A program made the position numbers and the translations under genes. The notes under the pieces were generated by a model, which worked only from the letters and a program-made list of their open reading frames with translations, did no database searches and was not told where the DNA came from. A stretch of DNA of 64,000 nt from Coix lacryma-jobi var. lacryma-jobi (taxonomy: Eukaryota; Streptophyta; Magnoliopsida; Poales; Poaceae), in the NCBI GenBank assembly GCA_009763385.1, contig CM019823.1, positions 170,634,636 to 170,698,635 on the forward strand, written 5' to 3'. The first letter of the stretch is position 1; every line of letters starts with the position of its first letter. Below are positions 44,649 through 56,200 of this stretch, piece after piece.

Positions 44649-47600
44649 ATGGCCGACCCAGTTGACAACGTGGAGGAGGAAATGTACGAATTAATCAACA
44701 GCGCCGCTAACCCAGATGTAGCAGGTGACGATAACAATAATCAAGAAGTAGATGACGGCAGTCAATACTTTATCGATTATGAAGAAATTATGCAAGAAAA
44801 TACTAGCGAGGTATACCTACAATCTCTATGAGCACATAAAATTCTAATCAATTTGTAAATGTATTTATAATCTACTGTTCCTACATACGTAGCCCTCTGG
44901 ATCGACAACGACTACCGGGAAGAGTAGGACCGTACGAGGTCCGAAGAAGCCGTTGGACGGCCGATACATTATCTCAGAATTCAACGAGGAAACAGGCCAA
45001 GTGCTTGGAGAACATGCACAGAAATTCGTTTACCACTGTGGGTATCTCGTAAGGGATAAGATCCCGATCAATGCTCGTGAATGGAAGGAAGAAAAGAGTA
45101 GTGCTCCTCATATAAGTTTTGTCTCTGATCGTGATAAGGAACTGGTTTGGCAAGATGTCCTTGCACATTTCACGCTTGAAACAGAAGATAGAAATTTGAA
45201 GGCAAGAGTTCGGGATTGGGCTATGAAGAAAATGGCAACACTATTCCAGGGGGCTGGAAGAAGAAATTGTACAACACATTTATCAAGAAGGACCTAACTC
45301 CGGATTTTAACACCAAGGCCTACGTCAAGTTGAGGCCTTTTGGGATGAGTTTGTTGTAGAATTCAAGAAATCAGAAGAGGGTGAGACACGTGTCAGAATG
45401 AACCAACAGAATGCCCGACAAAAACGATACCACCATCACTTGGGATCAGGTGGCTACAAGAGTGCCATTCCCAAGTGGGAAAAAATGGAACGGGAGATTC
45501 TAGCCAAGGGCATCGAACCAGATTCAATAAACTGGCCTGAGCGCGCCAAGTATTGGTTTTTTGGTCATGGAGGAAGTCTGGACCTACAGACAGGAGGGGT
45601 AGTGTATGGCACAAAACTCCAAAGAGCAGCAGAAAGACTAGCTTATGCTCGAGACATGGCTAACAGTGGCACGTGGCAGCCGAACAGAGAAAAGGATGAG
45701 CTTACATACGCCCTAGAGAATCCTGAACATGGTGGGAGAACAAGAGGCTATGGGGAGGTGTCGTGGGAGCATGCCTTCCCACAAGAAAAGAGACCTATAG
45801 AAGTCGCGCAAGAAAGAGGCAGGAGGAGGTAGAGCGGATGCGAAGGATGGAGGAAATGGTTATTCAGTCACAGGCCGCGGCTCGTGAAGCGGTAGAGCGA
45901 GAGAAAAGGCACTTGAAGACAAAATGAGTGAGGAAATCAAAAGGCAAGTGCATTTAGCAGTGAGTTCCCTGCAAAGGCAATCTGCATCAGAGCCAGGAGT
46001 CAACACCAGCACCCCTGGTGATCAGTTGAAAAGCAGTTGCGCTTCCACGGAGGTGCCAACGATTCAAGGTGACGCAGGGCTGCGCTTCCCCGTGGATGAC
46101 ATCACTGATCCTCTCACGACCTGTGAGCTGCACATTCCACAGGGGAATGACACAATAATGGTGGCTATTGGTGTCGTATCTCCTATTGACCCTACGAAGA
46201 CACCAAGATGCCATGGGGCATTGGTACCACCTGGTTATGCTAGTGTCTCGGTGGATAGAGTATTGAAAGGGCATAGCAATGTGACTCTTGACATTGAAGG
46301 AGGTGATGGTGAGAAGACTTTAGGAGAAGCGGAGAAGGCATTCATATGTTGGCGTAAGCGCTATATCATTATTCCTGGGGCATCACCTCCTCCTCCTCCT
46401 CCTCAGCAAACTAACCCTAGGTGCAGATGAAAGTCAATGAAACATTTTTTCACTAGTTATGTATTGACTTAATTAAATAATTGTTTACTCATACTATGTT
46501 GTTTTCACAGCAGGACCTCTCCGCACCTAAGTCCAATTATCCATTCACCACATAGTCATCATAGTGTTGCGGGCGATGCAGTGAAAGACACAGGCATCCC
46601 CACCGGCTCCATCCCCTCCACGATCGGCTCCATCCCCTCCACGACCGGCTCCATCTCCACCACGGGCTCCATCCCCGCCACCGGCCCCATCTCCTCCACC
46701 ACGGGCTCCATCCCTGCCACCGGCCCCATCTCCTCCACCACGGGCTCCATCCCCGCCACCGGCCCCATCTCCTCCACCACGGGCTTCCCCACCACCGGCC
46801 CCATCAAAGAAGAGGCCAGCCACAAAATGAAGGCATCGGCCCCACCGCCACCAAAGAAGAAAGCCTCTGCAGAAAGACATCAAGCTGTTCCTCAGAAGAC
46901 GAAACTTCCCTATGATATGACTGATGAGGAGGAAACAAATGCTGCAGCGAAAGCAGATTTGGACAAATTTTGGGCGGACGTCGAGGCTAAACAAAACAAA
47001 GAAAAACCCAGAGAAGCCGTACCTTTTGTACGTCCTGATATGCTCAGGAAAAAGGTGGATGCTCATCAGAAAAAAGTGCGTGATTCTCGTAAGAAATCGT
47101 CACCATCAAACTATGACCGCACTATGACCAAGTCACTTGAGGAGGCGAAGCAGAAACAGAAGAGAGCAAGCAAGGGTGTCCCACAACTCGGGGAACAATC
47201 GAAACAATCAGTGCCCCCGCTAGTTGTGAATGAATATGGTTCTAACTTGAAAGCGCTAGAACAACTTGAGGTGAATCCTGAGCATCTTGATGCATTTTTC
47301 GCAGAAACTGGTCTAACCTTGTCACAAATGCTCGGTGAAGCACCCATTGAAACTGCTCCGCAAGTTGATCAGTGGAAGCAGAATTATGTATATGGCCAGA
47401 GTCTATACAACCCTACGGCCCTCACAGAACTTGGCACTCAAATGTACTTGTTAAACCAGTGGTACATGGCAGCGTGTACCAAAAAAGCGGATGATTGGAT
47501 ATGCGTCAGAATTAGAGACCATCATTACTTCCGTGGTGATGACATTATACTTATCCAATTCAATGAGTTACACCAGCTATGCCACCTGGATGCTCTAGAC

Positions 47601-48621
47601 AAATCTCTAGTCAGCCTCTTCTGTTTGTAAGTGATCCTTCATTTTAATTATCTCACTCTAGCATATGTATATGTAATGTAATTATGCTAACACTAGCTAG
47701 CGTGCCTATATACATATGCAGAAACATGATGAGAGACCTCGCACGTAGAAATGACAAGGAGGTTGGTTTCATTGATCCATATATCGTATTCTCGGTCCCA
47801 AAGAAAGATCCCGCCTATGATATATGGAGAAATGAAACAGGGAGGAATCTCCGAAGGTTCTTGTTGAACCAAAAGAACAAAAGATATATACTCTTCTCAT
47901 ACAACTTTAGGTGGGTGTTATTATCATGTGCATATTTATTTTTACTTACTCAATTTCTATGATATATGTTGACTATATAAGCAAATTAATGCAGCTATCA
48001 CTGGATATTGATCGTCTTCGATCTCTCCGAAAGTCAATTGATAATCTATGACTCGTTGAGAAAACCACTGGGAGATTATCAAGATATCATAGACATTATC
48101 CAGGGGTAACTTTCGATCTCTAAATACTGATTTCTACACTTTAAATCTGCAATAGTTAATTACGATCCAATATTATATTGTGCAGGGTTTGGGCTTGGTT
48201 CGTTCCGAAACACCGTCCGGATTTGAAGGCGACACTTCCTCGTCCTATCCAATTGCAAGTAAGTAGTACTATCTCCCCGCGTCTTTACCATTGTAGCATG
48301 CTTTCATCACACGCGCGAGATGATGAGAGTAATATCTTTTTACATCGTGCAGTGGGTTCTACGGCAACCACCAGGGAACAATTTGTGTGGGTACTACGTT
48401 TGCGAGTTTCTCTCGGTGTATGCCAAAAGAACTCCTCTAGAGAGACAGAAGGAGAGCTATGGTTGAAGAACCAGGTGTTGGACATGGTGCGCCTGAAAGG
48501 AATTCAAGAGACAATCGCAGGAGTTCTTAATGACCATGTCCTCAAAGCCGGCACCGAGTTCTACTATAACCCGGAAGAACCAATGAAACCAAACCAAGAC
48601 GACCATTTGTATGACATTTAA
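44649..48621 (+). pseudogene. Second CACTA gene: Transposase_24 + DUF8039 + Ulp1-like protease, multi-exon
   Basis: Exon 1 (44649-44810) is acidic. It splices in phase at GAG|GTATAC to exon 2 after ACGTAG (44892), reading SGSTTTTGK, then LDGRYIISEF. Next come a Transposase_24 (Ptta/En/Spm) region, WPERAKYWFFGHGG; a DUF8039-like region, GDGEKTLGEAEKAF; then in the exon at 46511-47626 a Ser/Thr/Pro/Gly repeat. The last exons form a Ulp1 (C48) peptidase: His in YHWILIVFDL, Asp in YDSLRKP, Gln in RQPPGNN, Cys in LCGYYVCEF. Several single-base shifts occur (around 45270, 45380, 45830-45920 and 48455). The role of the protease in transposition is unknown; removal of SUMO-like modifiers is the family activity. 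Confidence 0.78.
46596..46806 (+). repeat. Coding minisatellite (Gly-Ser-Ile-Pro / Gly-Pro-Ile-Ser)
   Basis: Imperfect tandem units of ggctccatccccgccacc and ggccccatctcctccaccac encode GSIPATGPISSTT repeats within the second CACTA gene, probably a flexible linker between DUF8039 and the Ulp1 part. Confidence 0.8.
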
Positions 48622-48934
48622 GTGACGGTCAATATTTGTGTTGTAAATACCAAGGATGCATGGATAATGCTGTAAATTTTATGTGCATAAAATATTATAC
48701 ACATAATATGTATAGCTAGCCCATATATATATAGTTTCATATTTTATGTGTGTAATTATAAATTTTATGTGTATATATATGTGGATACATACATTAGCAG
48801 CGAAGAAATATACGTATTAGAAATCCTAATGTAATATATTAGCATCGAAGAAAACGTATTAGAAAACCTAATGTAATTGAATAACTGAAAACAATAGCCA
48901 ATTGAAAAGAAAAAAGAAAAGAAATTCAAAAAGG
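48622..48934. other. 3' non-coding region of the second CACTA gene
   Basis: AT-rich, with repeated tgtgtataa-like phrases and a doubled agcatcgaagaaa/agcagcgaagaaa segment. Probable 3' UTR. Confidence 0.4.
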
Positions 48935-49175
48935 TCTTTAGCCCCGGTTGGTAATACCAACCGGGACTAAAGAGACCAGTCTTTAGTCCCGGTTGGTATT
49001 ACCAACCGGGGCTAAAGGTCCCCTCTTTAGTCCCGGTTGGTATTACCAACCGGGGCTAAAGGTCCCCCCTTAGCCCCGGGGCCGGGAACCGGGGCTAAAG
49101 GTCGGACCTTTAGTCCCGATTCCTTAGCCCCGGCTCCATGCCCGGGGCTAAAGGCCATTTTCGACCGGGGCTAAA
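48935..49175. repeat. Right sub-terminal hairpin repeats of the CACTA element
   Basis: Inverted units of tttagccccggttggtaat and accaaccgggactaaag, matching the left-end set rather than the internal array, followed by the terminal gttctccagtagtg. Confidence 0.85.
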
Positions 49176-49197
49176 GGCCCGTTCTCCAGTAGTGAGA

Positions 49198-51065
49198 TTG
49201 GTTAGTGGGAATGCAACATTGGATACAGTGTTGTTGTAATGTGAATGAGATATTTTGAAACCAAGAGAGGTATATATATTTTAAACAATGAAACCTTCAA
49301 TGCTTAATGATATTTCTAATTATACACATATATACAATTACCAGAGAGGAGAGCTCGAAATGTTTTACACGTAAGCTGATGTCACGCCGTGTTTGATCAA
49401 TTTTAAGAGGATCGGAGGGAACGAAACTTCCCAAATCCTTTTTAGCGAGCGAGCGATCGAGGAAGTGAAGTTACGTTCGTATGCATGTAGAAGCCAGCTC
49501 AGTGTGATGTGGACTCCAACACAGCGTCACTAATACATCAGCTAAAAACAGACCCTCATTATTACCCATCTTTAATTCCTTTTATCCTTTACGAAACTTT
49601 ACTCATCTTTCATCCTGATTTCACTTATTCAATATTACCTTACCTTACCTTACCTTAACAAGTGGAGAGCCTCTCTACTTTGCTTGTGCATCCACTAACT
49701 AGCTGAATGAGCAATCCTACTCCTGAAGCACTAGCCCTTGATATATATAAATATATGATAAATATATATGTAAAATAACTGTCCCTTTTCTGCTGATGAT
49801 ATATAATAACAAATGAGTAGTGACTCAACTATTTGTTTGTTACTAGTAGTGTTGCGGGATGTGAATCATCGTCACTCGATAGAAGTGCTCTGTTGAACAG
49901 TCAAGGATGAAATAAGACACGTTTTTACCATCCTTATTGTTATCCGAGAGGTGGTTTCGGTGAAATGTTTGATAATCTTGAGGCAAATGTGCCCATCGAG
50001 TGAAGATCATACATTCTCCAATCACAAATGTAAGGTTCTCTAGGCGCGTGTCTGTATAAAGGATCCGCTAATAGGTTTGTCGGAAATCAAATAATTAGAA
50101 GTATACCCCGCGTGTTGCCACAGAATTTTCTTTTAAAAAAAAACTGTTATATAGATAACATTATGATATTTTGTATATGTGTGTGTGCATATGACTTATA
50201 TGTTATTTTAGTATATCAAATCTGCTAAAAAATCAGTAAACTAATAAAAACAATATAATATTTGATTACATTATATAGAAGAATAGGTGTGATGAAACAA
50301 TAACATATGCAAATGACTTAGATTAAGGATATAAAATATTTCCTTAAAATATTGACATGATAGAGATGTTATAGATATTCTTTATATTAATAAGATGATG
50401 ACATGGATATTTTTTTAATTAATAAAGGATGACATGGACTTAGTGAAGAATGATGTGAAACACCTTGCACAAAGAAAGAATATTTAGTGGGATCAATTAG
50501 TAGGGAATGATGTGGACACTTGCATGAAGAGATATTGTCTAGTGAGGATTAGCTTTTATTAGAGTTATATGCACATTGCTAACATATATAAGATCGACAT
50601 TGCTAAATTCATTATGCAAAAAAAAATTCATCATAATCTATAGTTTTTTTTCATTTGAGATAATAAATTTGTACCTACATATATAATGGTAGTCAAAGTA
50701 TACAAGTATTTAGTTAAGAACGTGTCTATGTTATCAAACATATATACTATTATTTATTGGAGTAAGTATATTTCTAGATTGGAGGAAGCTAAGTACGAAG
50801 CAATGTTATAGTAGTAGCTAGCTAACTAGAGAGCACACAAAACTCTTATATAAAAATTCACTATATGTTCCAAAAAAAAGAAGCAACATCATGAAAATAG
50901 TATTAATTACATCTTTAAATTGCTAACCATGATATATATATACTTTATAACTAATATTATTATTTATTATTTATTCGGTATCATAAATATTAGTGATTTT
51001 TATAGATTTAGTTAAACTTTGTTTGATTTCATAAGAAGTGAGCGTAGAGCCGTATGTGGGGACGG
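49198..51065. other. AT-rich intergenic DNA
   Basis: No gene recognised. Contains a short (cctta)n run near 49636-49658 and many tatata tracts. An ORF at 49843-50025 has no recognisable content. Confidence 0.45.
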
Positions 51066-51810
51066 AGTATAGATGGACAACGGGCCGATCCGGCCTGGCA
51101 CCGGGCCGACTAGGCACGCCATGCCCTGCGGACCGTGCCTCTCAGGCACGTGGGCCTATCATCCTTCAGCCCAGGCACGGCCTTATGGACCGATTTTCGT
51201 GTCAGGCTGACCCGCAAGGCAAGGCAATTTTTTCGGGCCGTGCCAGCCCATAGCCCGTTAGGCAAAAAAAAATGCCTTCACAGATTTATCTCAAAGTCAA
51301 ATTTTTATATAACTAACATTTACAACCATTGAACTCACAAATAATAACTTAACTCAATCATTTCCATTCAAGATAAAAAGAACACTTAGAATTTAGATAA
51401 CAAAAGGAGCCGTTTAGTGCAATGATGCCTCATTAAAAACCTGTCTAGCTAAAACTCACCCTTGTGATCGATAAACTCTAGACAGAAAAAAGTGCAACCA
51501 ACTCATAATATTGTCTTACTTAAGTTCTTACAGTTCCAGATTATTGTTCAAATAAAAATAATTACACAACTAATCAAGTGAGTGAGCCAAGTACGTCCAC
51601 TCTCAACTCACACAAAAGTCCACTATCAAGCTAAGTGTCACTCTCAGCCACCAGTTTCATCAGCTCCTCCTTCATCTTCGTCGAGATACAAATTCTCGAA
51701 TGCTCCTTCGAGCTCTTTGTTGTCAGCAGCTAGGTGAATGTTGTTCTCTCTTTTCTCCATATATATGCAACATGAAGTAGTCCGTAGGTGTTATGGCCGA
51801 GCACGTGAAG
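51066..51810 (-). mobile_element. Fragment of a hAT-like transposon, 3' end
   Basis: The edge tagatggacaacgggccg with GC-rich gggccgtgcc repeats to ~51265 resembles the terminal region of plant hAT elements (TAGRGATGGCAA-type end). Further in, on the minus strand, a short frame ending at 51644 reads LEGAFENLYLDEDEGG, an acidic C-terminal-like tail. There is no transposase core and no opposite end, so it is a fragment. Confidence 0.35.
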
Positions 51811-52148
51811 CTGCATGCTACTCCCCCTCTGTCATAAAATAACACTATGTCGTCTCACATTTGAGAAGCCAACTAATTTCAAGTTTAACTAGATTCGTAT
51901 AAAATGATATTATTATTTTTTTATCTCTAAACAGATTTACTATAAAATATTTAATGCGGATAAATGCTTCGTGCTTGCTTTATAATGAAACTAGTATAAT
52001 TTTGTATATGATTTGCTGACTTCGTAGAACACGAGATGTGCGCTTGTTTTGAAAGGAGGGAGAGAGAGAGAGTAGAAGTTTAGGCCATTTGAAGTTGAAA
52101 GCCCGCAATGAATCCCGAATTATTCCTACTACGGTCTACGGCCATCGC
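51811..52148. other. Intergenic with a half Stowaway element
   Basis: Starts ctactccccctctgtcataaaat, like a Stowaway left end. No right end was found. A (ga)n run is at ~52060-52073. Confidence 0.35.
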
Positions 52149-52151
52149 TAA

Positions 52152-52997
52152 GGTCAATCTTAATGGAGTTTTATGTAAGGTTTCATGCACATTAAATATA
52201 ATATCACATCAGCGTTTGTATGAAACTGAGAGAGGAGAGAGAGGGAAAACGTTTCATCCCGGTGAAACATTTGAGCGTTGTTTGCAAAACGTTGGAAACT
52301 GGGTGAAATCAACGCGCTGAGAGAGTAGATCTGTTTCATCCACACCGGGCGACCAACACCAGACCAAAATCACGACGCCTCCGCCTCTGTCTCCGGCGGC
52401 CGGGCGCGAGCGCCTCCACGGGAAGACTAGCCTCCGTCGGTCGAGCGCAGACGCAGGAGGCGGACTCCGCCGCACTGTGGCTCCGCCGTCTGCTTGCGCA
52501 CGGGAGCCGCTGGTTGTGCGGGCTCACCGGCCGTCGTTGGTGGCGCAAGCGCGGACTACCGGCCGTCGTCGTTGGTGGCGCGAGCGCGGGAGCCGCTACG
52601 AGCACCAGTCGTCGTCACTGCGGGCGCAGGCGCACCAGCCGCCGCGGGCGTGGGCGCAGGCCCACCGAAGCCGCTGGCCGTGCGGGCTCGGGCGCACCGG
52701 CCGCCGCTGGCGCGGACGCACCGGCCGCTGGGGGCACGAGCGCAGGCCATGAGCACCAATGTTGTTGTTGCAGGCATAGTGCAGGCGACTGGCCAGCATG
52801 AGCGCAGGCCACCGGCCACCACGGGCGCTGCTTGAGCCACAAAGAGAAAAGGAAAAGAAAGATTAAAAAGAGATTGTGGGACCCAAAAATGCCTGTGAAA
52901 CTGCGTGTTGAAATTGTACATTGAGAAAAGATCTATTTCATGTGTAGTTTCATGTGTCTTGGAAACTGGGAGGTGAAATCCACCATTGAGACTAGCC
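52152..52997. mobile_element. Tourist-like element of the GGCTAGTCTCAAT family with GC-rich insert
   Basis: The left end ggtcaatcttaatgg and the right end ccattgagactagcc are inverted with few differences, flanked by taa (52149-52151 and 52998-53000). The outer ~190 bp on each side match the small MITE at 18833-19221 (tgcacattaaat, gaaactgagagagg, gtttcatccc; gtgtcttggaaactggg). The middle (~52345-52840) is ~500 bp of GC-rich sequence absent from the small copy, with degenerate gccgccgg and ggcgcgagcgcggg units. Confidence 0.75.
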
Positions 52998-53087
52998 TAA
53001 AGCCAGATGGTGGTGCTTCGCTACGTACCACTGTAGTACTAGTATGTATACTCCGTACAAGTATATATATGTATACTTATTCCTGGT

Positions 53088-53267
53088 TGTAAACGGTGGG
53101 AAAGACAATGAGAGCAACCACACTATATTGATCTCTGGGTTTACATATTTATACATGTACAGGAGATGTGTCCATCTACGTTAACTACAATCTAGGAGAG
53201 CCATTCAACATGTGGCTGTAGCTAGACTCACGGAGAGACCCTCGACGTGGTCTTCAGTTCGCTAACA
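53088..53267 (-). repeat. 3' LTR of the Copia element (minus orientation)
   Basis: 180 bp. On the minus strand a G-rich polypurine tract (ctgcgggggga) lies directly upstream of its TGTTAG start. Confidence 0.9.
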
Positions 53268-56200
53268 TCCCCCCGCAGTATGAGTGTCGTTGCCGGCGAC
53301 ACACAAACTGTTTCAAAACTCCTTAAAGCTCTGGATGGGAGGCCTTTAGTCATTACATCGGCGAACTGTTGTGTAGTTGGAACATGTATGATTTGGCATT
53401 GTCCGACGGCCACCTTCTCTCTGACGAAGTGGACATCCAGCTCAATATGCTTAGTCCGCTTGTGATGCACTGGGTTTGTACTCATATAGCAAGCTGATGC
53501 GTTGTCGCAGAAGACAACGGTCGCCTTCGCCAGTGGACAGGCAAGCTCGCTGAGCAGCTGGCGGATCCAAGTGCATTCGGCCACTGCATTTGCCACCCCT
53601 CTATACTCAGCTTCGGCACTTGAGCGAGAGAAACGGTCGTTTGCCTTTGGATGACCAGGAGATCAAGGCATTACCGAAGAACACGCAGTATCCAGAAGTT
53701 GAACGGCGGTGTGTCTGGGCAACCTCCCCAATCAGCGTCCGAGTAGGCTACGAGCTCCAGCGTAATAGATCGCCGGAGGTGGAGCCCGAGAGCTGGCGTC
53801 CCTTTGATATAGCGAAGAATCCGCTTCACAAGGGACTGGTGGACAGTGGTTGGAGCATGCATGTGTAAGCATGCTGCTGAACTGCATACTGAATATCGGG
53901 CCTCATCATCGTCAGATATTGAAGGGCTCCGACGATGCTTCTGTAATCGGATGCATCAGGGTCAGATAGTAGTGTGTCGTCAGTGCTTGAGACTTTGCTG
54001 GCGGTGTCAATAGGTGTCTCACATGGCCGACAGTCACTCAGTCCTGCGCGCTCAAGAAGATCAAGTGCATACTGATGTTGCTGAAGAAAGAACCCGTCTG
54101 CATGTCGCTGAACCTGTATGCCAAGAAAGAAGTGAACGGTCCCATATCTTTCAGTGTGAACTCGACATTGATGGAGCTGACGATGCGTTGAAGGAGTTCG
54201 ACTGATGACGCCGTGAGCACGATGTCGTCGACGTAGAGTAGGAGATACACTGATTCAGCGCCGGCGCGAAGGACAAACAATGAGTTGTCTGATCGCGTTG
54301 GCCTGAATCCCAGCTGTCTGAGAAAAGGATGCAAGCCTTATGTACCATGCTCTCGGTGCCTGCTTGAGCCCGTAGAGGCTTTTGGAGAGCCGGCAAACCA
54401 AGTCTTTGCTTGAGGGGTCGATGAAGCCTGCCGGTTGCCGAGCATACACTTGTTCGTCGAGGACGCCGTGGAGGAAGGCGTTATTGACGTCGAGTTGATG
54501 GACCGGCCAGCCGCGTTGCGCAGCTAGAGTGAGCACCATCCGCACAGTAGTCGGCTTAACGACTGGACAGTACGTCTCGCCGTAGTCGATGCCGGCACGC
54601 TGTGTGAAGCCTCGGACTACCCAGCGGGCCTTGTACCGGTCAAAGGTGCCATCTTCTTTGAATTTGTGTCGGAATATCCACTTGCCGCTGACAACATGTG
54701 CGTCGTTTGGCCGAGGAACAAGCTCCCAGGTTCGGTTCGAGAGGAGAGCATCATATTCAGCTTGCATGGCCGTCTTCCAATTGGGGTCCTTGAGCGCCTG
54801 ATGAACACTGCGTGGGACTGGGGAGATGGTCGTTGTTGTGGCAGTAGCGGAGCGGCGTAACGAGGGTTCGGTTTGAACGTGCCCGCTCGCGCCCTGGTGA
54901 CCATATGGTGAGCTGTAGTGGATGGTGCAGCATCCGTGGTTGGCGCAGGATTGGAGCCCGGCGCGGCTGTAGTGGAAGGAGCCGTTGCCGTTGCCGTTGC
55001 ACGAGTCGACGAAGTGGACGGAGATGCAGATCGGGATGCACACCGAGTGTTGGAACCGGACGACGTGCATGGTGACCGCGGTTGCTGCGCGAGCGCGGTT
55101 GGTGTGCGCGGTGACCGCGGTTCTTGCGCCGAGTATGGTTGGGGAAGAACGGGATCCGCAGGAACCAAGTCAGGACACCACGGGTCATAGGCGCTTGGCT
55201 CAGAGACGGGCGTCGTGGTCCTGGTGCGGAACGGGAACACGATTTCATCGAAGTAGACGTGCCTGGAGGTGATCACTTTCCTTGTTGATAGGTTGTAACA
55301 CTTGTAGCTGCGGTGATCCTGCGAATACCCAATGAAAACACAGGCTACAGATCGTGGAGACAATTTGTTAGCGCTGGTTGATGTTGTATTTGGGTAACAC
55401 AGGCATCCGAAAACTCGTAGAGAGGTGTAGTCGGGGTCACATTGGAAGAGTAGGGAATATGGTGTGGCGAGGGACTTAGGCTTGCAGGGTTTTCGGTTCA
55501 GAAGGAACGTGGAGGTGTGTAGTGCTTCAACCCAAAAAATGGCGGCATTGCAGCATGTAAGAGGAGGGCACGAACGCCATCATTCAGTGTGCGTAATATG
55601 CGTTCTGCTTTGCCGTTTTTGTTGGGATGTGTATGGACAAGACAAGTGAAGAAGAATGCCATTTTCAGAGTAAAAATTGCGCAAAACTGCGTTGTCGAAC
55701 TCGCGTCCATTGTGAGTTTGGAATGCCCGAATTGGTCGTTCAAACTGAGTGCGGACCTGAGCATGGAATGACATGAGTGTTTTTGCAACATCAGACTTAT
55801 GGCGAAGAGGGAACGTCCACACATAGTGTGTGAAGTCATCAAGAACAACGAGGTAGAATTAGAAGCCTGTAAAGCTAGAGACAGGTGATGTCCAAACATC
55901 ACAATGCATTAACTGAAATGGAGCTATGGTTTTTGATGTAGATGAACTGAAAGGTAAACACACATGTTTGCCAACTCTACATGCATGACAAGTGTGGGAG
56001 AGTTCCTTATTACAAATGAATTGGAAGGACTGTAAAAGACGTCGAAAGGACTCGTTGCCGGGGTGGCCGAGTCGTTGGTGCCATAAATCAGCGGACAAAA
56101 CGGCGAAGCAGTGTGGAGGGTGGGTGGCCGGCGATCATAGAGGGTAGAGCTCGCCAGTGCTGTCACTGCGGAGAATCACCGCCTTGGAGGTGCGATCCTT

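Larger units (their letters stand above)
32631..49194 (+). mobile_element. Complete CACTA (En/Spm) transposon, 16.6 kb
   Basis: The left end CACTACTAGAGAACAGGCC and the inverted right end CACTACTGGAGAACGGGCC differ at two positions. Both are followed by gcctttag-type sub-terminal repeats, and the element is flanked by a 3-bp duplication aga (32628-32630 and 49195-49197), the length CACTA elements make. Two genes on the plus strand fit the family: TNP2 transposase and a Transposase_24/Ulp1 gene. A 4.2 kb solo LTR is nested inside, so the original element was ~12.3 kb. Coding frames carry single-base shifts, so activity is doubtful unless these are sequence errors. Confidence 0.93.
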
